64,000 nt of DNA from NCBI GenBank assembly GCA_021464245.1, contig JADCRB010000080.1:629860-693859 (forward strand), written 5' to 3'. The DNA is from Carallia brachiata (lineage: Eukaryota > Streptophyta > Magnoliopsida > Malpighiales > Rhizophoraceae). Below, in pieces: positions 58,978 through 64,000 of this stretch. Numbering within the stretch: the stretch's first letter is position 1; each line of letters starts with the position of its first letter. The position numbers and the translations under genes are program-made. The notes beneath the pieces were generated by a model, which worked only from the letters and a program-made list of their open reading frames with translations, made no database searches and was not told the origin of the DNA.

Positions 58978-61900
58978 AATATCATTGTGATAATAATTTG
59001 ATGGTAAATTGTGACTTCTTTTTTTGTGTTAGTTTGGATTTAAGTTTTATTGTCGTCACTTTTTTTATAAGGTGGATAAAATTATATAATATAAGATTAT
59101 GTGATGTAATATTTGGTTCAAGACTCGCAGTATTGAGGTTAGGTGTAAAAAAAAGTTAATTATGCCATATTAATACTTAAGTGACGAATTTTTTTTATAA
59201 GAGATGTTAGATTAAAACATAATATGTAACTTTCTATTCAGCCCACATATTCAATGATCTACCTACCGTCAATGGATGTTTTTTGTAGTTAAAAAAAAAA
59301 CTTAATAGAACCTGTGAATCGATTTAAACAAAAAAAGTTCTGAATGTAGATCAACAAAGTGGGACATTTCATTTAGTTTTGATTGCATTATGAAAGCAAC
59401 TGTTGTTCTCGGTTATTTCTTTGGCTGACTAAAATAAGAAATAAGTATTGCCTAAAAAAATATTAAGAAATAAGTATATTGTCCCACCTTTCGCTATGAA
59501 ATACTGCATTCGGATGCGTAAAAAAATATGCTGCATTTATTATTACATATACGTAGAAGAATTTTACTTCATCTATATTGAAACTAAAAAAACTTAGATA
59601 CCCTGAAGATGAAAGTAATTAAATAAAAATGAACAAATTTTTTTAAATATTAATAACATTTTTGAATTCCCCATTAGTTTTTGATTACTGATTAATTAAA
59701 AATGTAGATTATTCAACGCAGATGAAATAAGTTAGCTAATAATTATTGATCAATATTTTAGTTAGTCCATCACTCATTAACTCTTTTTTTTTTTTTTCGG
59801 TCATCAGAAATTTATGGAGCCTCAAGCTAGCGGATAAATTTCTCCTCTCATCCAAGACTCCATCCAAAAATGCGAACCTGATAAGTTCAAGATAGATCTG
59901 TAGGACCCCACCAATTCTATATTAATCTTTTTTTTTCTTTTTTTGGTTATTCTATATTATTTTCAATCAAGAAACTTCTTAGATCTTTGTGAGTAAATGC
60001 TAAAAAATATTTTTTTATTGGTCAAAAATTTTTATTGCCGGGTTTGGAAGCATTAGTCAGAAGACTTTCGGATCTCTTCCACCGTTGGGTTGACCCGTAG
60101 ACGGTGGGTGTTTGATTACATTGAACACATTGGAAATCAATGATTTTTTTTTTTTTGGTTTTTTATACTTATTAAAAAATTTTAAGTATAATATATATAT
60201 GATTTTAAACCACATAAATTTATTTATTATTTTTTCTTTCAATTAGAATTTACTTAAAAATTTCACTTTTATTCATACTTGAGAGTGAATTAATTTATCG
60301 CACATTTTAAATTAATCAAATTAGAATATGCCATGATTTTTCTCCATTGAAACAACCAAAAATAAAATCCTTTTCCAGAACTAACACAGTATACAATAGC
60401 TTGCGCATAAGCCAGCTGCTTTATGAAGCTTACAAGCACAAACTGTCCTGAGACCAATGGGCCGGATGTATTTGTGAATAAGTTGCCGTGGCATTTCTCA
60501 AAACCGTGGTTCATATTTTGACCTTTGAGATCTCGCAATTTCCATGGTATCGTATAGCCCACTTTTTACGTCCGACACTTAATAGTTAGAATTGTTTCAA
60601 TTTTCTTAAATAAGATCTTAAATTCGAGTCTTGTATATCGAGAAAAATAGGCGCTGGGAGAGTTTTGTCCCCTTTAATGGGTCCACCCGGTTCAAATTAG
60701 ATTAGTTAGAGTCCATTGGGTTTCCGAATACTAAGGTTTCAAACAAAAAAAAAGAAAGAATTGTTTTAATTTTAAGAAAGAGTTCTCATGATTTATAAGA
60801 AGAAAAAAAATATTTCTATTGTATAATTTATAACTTAATTATTTTTTTAATAAATAAAAAAAAAACTATTCTACTATCTTGAAAATCATTGGATTTTCAC
60901 TTGTTTCTCTAATTCTACTTCTCTTCTTTTGCTCTGTACCGAATAATTTTCAGATATCTGCGGATATTGTAGATACATACAAAGAAAAGTTTGTATATAT
61001 CGCATAGCATTGGCATTAAACTTTTGTGGAGAAATTTTTAATGGCTGGTCCCTTGTTTTATTTCTCCACACAAGTTGGACCACTAGGAAGATTTTCCATC
61101 TGCTACTTGCGGAAGCATTAAAAGGGCTCGACAAGCTGAAGCATTAGATGGGTCATTGTGGGCCAACGGATGGGATAGACCTAAAGAAGAAATAAAAAAA
61201 GCCCAAAATTATATCAAGATAATCCCTGCTATAGTCTATTGCCATTATGGAGCCAGGGCCCATCACCTTCTGAGTATGTTTAATAATTGCAAAAGTTTTG
61301 AACCAAAAAAAAAAAAAAAAGAAAAGAATTGCAAAAGTTGCTATGCTCCATGCTATTAACACTTTAATTTTCTGTCTATCTGTCGGTCCGAATGACATGG
61401 AGTTTAGATTTTCTTATATAAAATTTTAGGTTTTAGTTTTATAAATAGAGAAAATGGGCTCTGTAAGAGTTTTGTTCTCTCTTTCTTTTCAGTTCAACTC
61501 TAAATTAATCGGAATATAATATGACTTCTAGATATTGAAGGGTATTAGACGAAAAAGAAAACACTTTAATTTTCTTGTTCTTCACCTACGGGACGAAAAA
61601 AAAAGTTTAAAATAAATAAATAAATAAACAAATAAGCAAGCTTCTTTCTTTGTGAGTGGGTAAGGTGTAGTTATCGCCAATGTGGAAAACATAAAGGATA
61701 ATTATGCATCCATATCTTAAAAAAGCGTGCTGCTCACTGATCATTAATCAATTTACAGTCAGTAGCATTTCAATTCACATCCCAATAATTGTTCCAGTTT
61801 CATATTCATGACTAATGCAAGTTTCTTTGAAATTATCAAGTTAATTGGCCATTAAGAATGAACCATAGATACCCACAACTAGGGCCCCATCTTAGATAGA

Positions 61901-62325
61901 TTTTTGAAGAGCTTTGATGACGAAAGGAACAAGAAACGCATAGATCACTGCTGGTAGTTTTCTGCAACTTAGAACAAGAAGACTATATCAAAATATCCAA
62001 GAATGAACTTAGTCAGGCATGTGTAGTCCCAAAAACTCCTTTGTTAGACTTAACAACAGTCCTTGTATTACATGATTTGAGATTTTATACTCTTAGCATG
62101 CTTCTTATACGTGCTAGACCCAATGTTGCACAACAAAATTGAACAGAACAAATCGAACTCAAATGCCTCTCATTAGTTAATATGACAAACGAGTACAAAT
62201 AAAAAAGTGAAACTAATTTTTATTCCATGCTAAAAATTTAATTTCTTAGAAAATCGAATCAACATAACCTAGTATTATTAATTAATGGCTAGAATCCTCC
62301 TTGTATCACAAAGAATTCCACAAAT
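58978..62325. other. Intergenic sequence
   Basis: AT-rich with no recognised gene. Short ORFs at 60057-60242, 60290-60562 and 60886-61134 lack any domain. A possible SINE tail is listed at 60585-60760; 61430-61560 has weakly similar words. The stretch just below 62326 is the 3' flank of the second LEA_2 gene. Confidence 0.4.
60585..60760 (+). repeat. Possible tRNA-derived SINE remnant
   Basis: A B-box-like AAATTCGAGTCTT (about 60620) is followed by GGCGCTGGGAGAG, then GGGTCCACCCGGTTC, TTAGTTAGAGTCCATTGGGT and an A-rich tail (AAACAAAAAAAAAGAAAG). The order resembles the 3' halves of plant SINEs (for example the SaliS type), by memory only; the A box is not clear. Confidence 0.4.
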
Positions 62326-62973
62326 TTAGTAACAAATCAAACTCTCAATTGCATGGCTTGTCAAATTAAGATTCATGGTACAATTCATGAATGGAGCAGT
62401 CTTCTTCTTAACAATATCCATCAAATGAACTTTTCCTTTCAACTCAGCATAGCTGCTCAGCTTCAAAATCCCAGAACTTATATCAATACTCAGGTTGCCT
62501 TTTCCATCCGATGTTAACCTATCCGATGTAGAATTAAACGTAAAATTCAATCTCTCTGAGTCTCTGGCCTTAACACGTCCACTGGCCAACTTTGCTTCAC
62601 CAACAACCATGCCTCTATATACAGCACTTGCACTAGTATTCTCGTACTTGAACGGACCAAAATTGGTGTTCTTAATAGCTAACTCGGCAGCCAAGGTCAC
62701 GTTGAACGACGGGAACGTTGCATTGCCGTATGCAAGGTTCTCGATCGTCACTGAGTTTACTCGGAGTTCGGGAGTACGGTCACGCATCACGACTAGAGCG
62801 AAAACTAAGATGATTGCGCACAAGATGACCACTGCTGTAAAAATGTACACAAAACATTTGTTAGCACTCTTTTGTTGGTGTCTTGCTATGGGGTTTGCCG
62901 TGGCATACTCCTCGTCGCTTCGTCGATTGAATTTAGCCGACGATAATGGAATTTTCTGATTGTCTTCCGCCAT
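62326..62973 (-). CDS. LEA_2 domain protein (NDR1/HIN1-like), second copy
   Basis: Single exon, 215 residues, starting at an ATG in good context (ACCATGG); the frame extends upstream to a TTG only. A polar N-terminus (with NRRSDEEYATANPIARHQQK) precedes one membrane segment (about 42-63: CFVYIFTAVVILCAIILVFA) and an extracellular or apoplastic LEA_2 domain with LRVNSVTIENL, AELAIKNTNFGPFKYENTS and GKVHLMDIVKKK, and many N-x-S/T sites. The motif IKNTNFGPFKYEN corresponds to IKNPNVGPFKVNN in the other LEA_2 gene, so they are paralogues within a family, though strongly diverged. The function is likely stress or defence related; nothing more specific can be read. Confidence 0.88.
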   Translation of the reverse strand: MAEDNQKIPLSSAKFNRRSDEEYATANPIARHQQKSANKCFVYIFTAVVILCAIILVFALVVMRDRTPELRVNSVTIENLAYGNATFPSFNVTLAAELAIKNTNFGPFKYENTSASAVYRGMVVGEAKLASGRVKARDSERLNFTFNSTSDRLTSDGKGNLSIDISSGILKLSSYAELKGKVHLMDIVKKKTAPFMNCTMNLNLTSHAIESLICY

Positions 62974-64000
62974 GGTTTCTCTCTTTTGGGATGAGAGATT
63001 CAAGAGGAAGTAATGTTAGTAGGATGCTAATTTGGTACGCGTGTTTGTGACTAAATGGCGTCTCTCTATATATATAAATAGCATGAAAAGAACCCAACAA
63101 CCGCGTTGAATTTTTAATTTTTTCTTTTCCCTGTTGACATTGGATCTTAGATATTAACAATTGAGAAGTGCACTTACATAATATAGATATTACATCTTTA
63201 TATATTAACAAACATTTATTTCTAATTTAATACTGAAATTAAATCAAATTAAATTCAATTCGTTTAAATTCTACTTAAATACTAACTTCTAATCTATAGC
63301 AGATTTGGATTAACTCGAACAAGCATGGCTGACGCCTGCTTTCTTTGTGAGCATTTTTTTTAATTGCCACAGAAGACATGCATGATGACCTTACTCGGTC
63401 ATAATATTGTAGCAATTAAGAATTATTCTACTCTGACCGCGTATATTGAAGGTCTTATTTTATTTATTTTTTATGACCAAGAACCTTATTTTTTTTCCTA
63501 ATTCTAAATTAAGTTTTTAGGTGAATCATTGAAGGATGTACTTACTCGGAAAATGTCCCGTTAACCATGACGGCTGCAAGTGGCAATAAATAAATCAGAT
63601 GGCCACAAGGTCTTTGAAACATTCAATGACTTAGAACCAATCTCAGATGTGTTCTCTTCCTAAGTAAGCATCATGGTCACTGTTCTTTGGCCCCCCGTTA
63701 ATTATTATGTGTTAATTCGCTTTCGTAGATCAAACGTTGTAATTGTTTTAGATTCATACAGCCCTCCTAGACCTAGTTGGAGCATGCCATGCATCCTTAA
63801 TTTTTGCTCTTCGTCTTTCTGATTTAGATTAATAAGAAAGTGGCTATGAAAAAATTCACACAAAAAAAAAGAGATTCATGCAATTCTATGAGAACTATCG
63901 AATACACATTTCTGATTTCATTGTTAATTGATTATATATTAAAAATTAAAAATATATAACCATCAGTCATAATAATGTAACGTATAAATTTTTCTGAATT
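62974..64000. other. Promoter of the second LEA_2 gene and window end
   Basis: A TATATATATAAATAG stretch at about 63068-63082 lies roughly 100 bp upstream of the LEA_2 ATG (read on the minus strand) and could serve as its TATA region. No other gene is recognised up to the window end. Confidence 0.4.

Noticed and set aside
62974..63003. Longer N-terminus for the second LEA_2 protein
   Set aside because: The extra codons start at TTG; the first ATG is at 62973 in a good context.
1..64000. CRISPR array, prophage, biosynthetic cluster or defence island
   Set aside because: The window is plant nuclear DNA; no regularly spaced repeats with spacers, and no clustered pathway genes are seen.

Overview
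This is AT-rich nuclear DNA from a plant, most probably a eudicot. The evidence is GT-AG introns with T-rich 3' ends, plant-specific families (KUP/HAK potassium transporter, ALMT channel, RTNLB reticulon, MAKR, LEA_2), intronless eukaryotic tRNA genes with internal A and B boxes, and long AT-rich intergenic stretches carrying small foldback elements. I cannot name the species. There is no sign of bacterial, viral or organellar gene organisation.

Layout, left to right. 1-4480 is intergenic with one foldback element. 4490-8600 is a (+) gene for a Cys/His-repeat nuclear protein usually named 'WRKY19-like' although it has no WRKY domain; its leader carries an intron and two short upstream ORFs. 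10210-13056 (-) is a six-exon ALMT channel. 15636-15707 (+) is tRNA-Gly(UCC). 17438-22481 (+) is a nine-exon KUP/HAK/KT transporter with altered signature residues. 24633-26797 (+) is a four-exon CPBP (CAAX-protease-like) membrane protein whose first exon has a broken frame. 27589-27672 (-) is tRNA-Leu(CAA). 32504-37848 (+) is a 16-exon Msp1/ATAD1-like AAA+ ATPase, convergent with 38726-40720 (-), a five-exon reticulon-like protein. 40721-49537 is gene-poor and holds a 648-bp foldback element. 49538-51002 (+) is a MAKR-type kinase regulator with a one-base frame break. 56097-56735 (-) and 62326-62973 (-) are two single-exon LEA_2 (NDR1/HIN1-like) proteins. Between them, 57781-58977 is an inverted-repeat element carrying a degenerate serpin first exon.

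The genes are independently transcribed housekeeping, transport and signalling genes; I see no operon or metabolic cluster. Two weak functional themes are ion/anion flux (ALMT and KUP on either side of a tRNA) and membrane-associated proteins (CPBP, AAA+ ATPase, reticulon, MAKR, LEA_2).

Exon coordinates come from reading splice sites by eye. For ALMT, KUP, the AAA+ ATPase and the reticulon, all exon phases add up to an uninterrupted frame (545, 777, 845 and 267 residues). The points most worth a second look are the captured serpin exon inside an inverted-repeat element, the KUP signature substitutions, the upstream ORF before the Cys/His-repeat gene, and two single-base frame breaks at T runs in otherwise intact genes.
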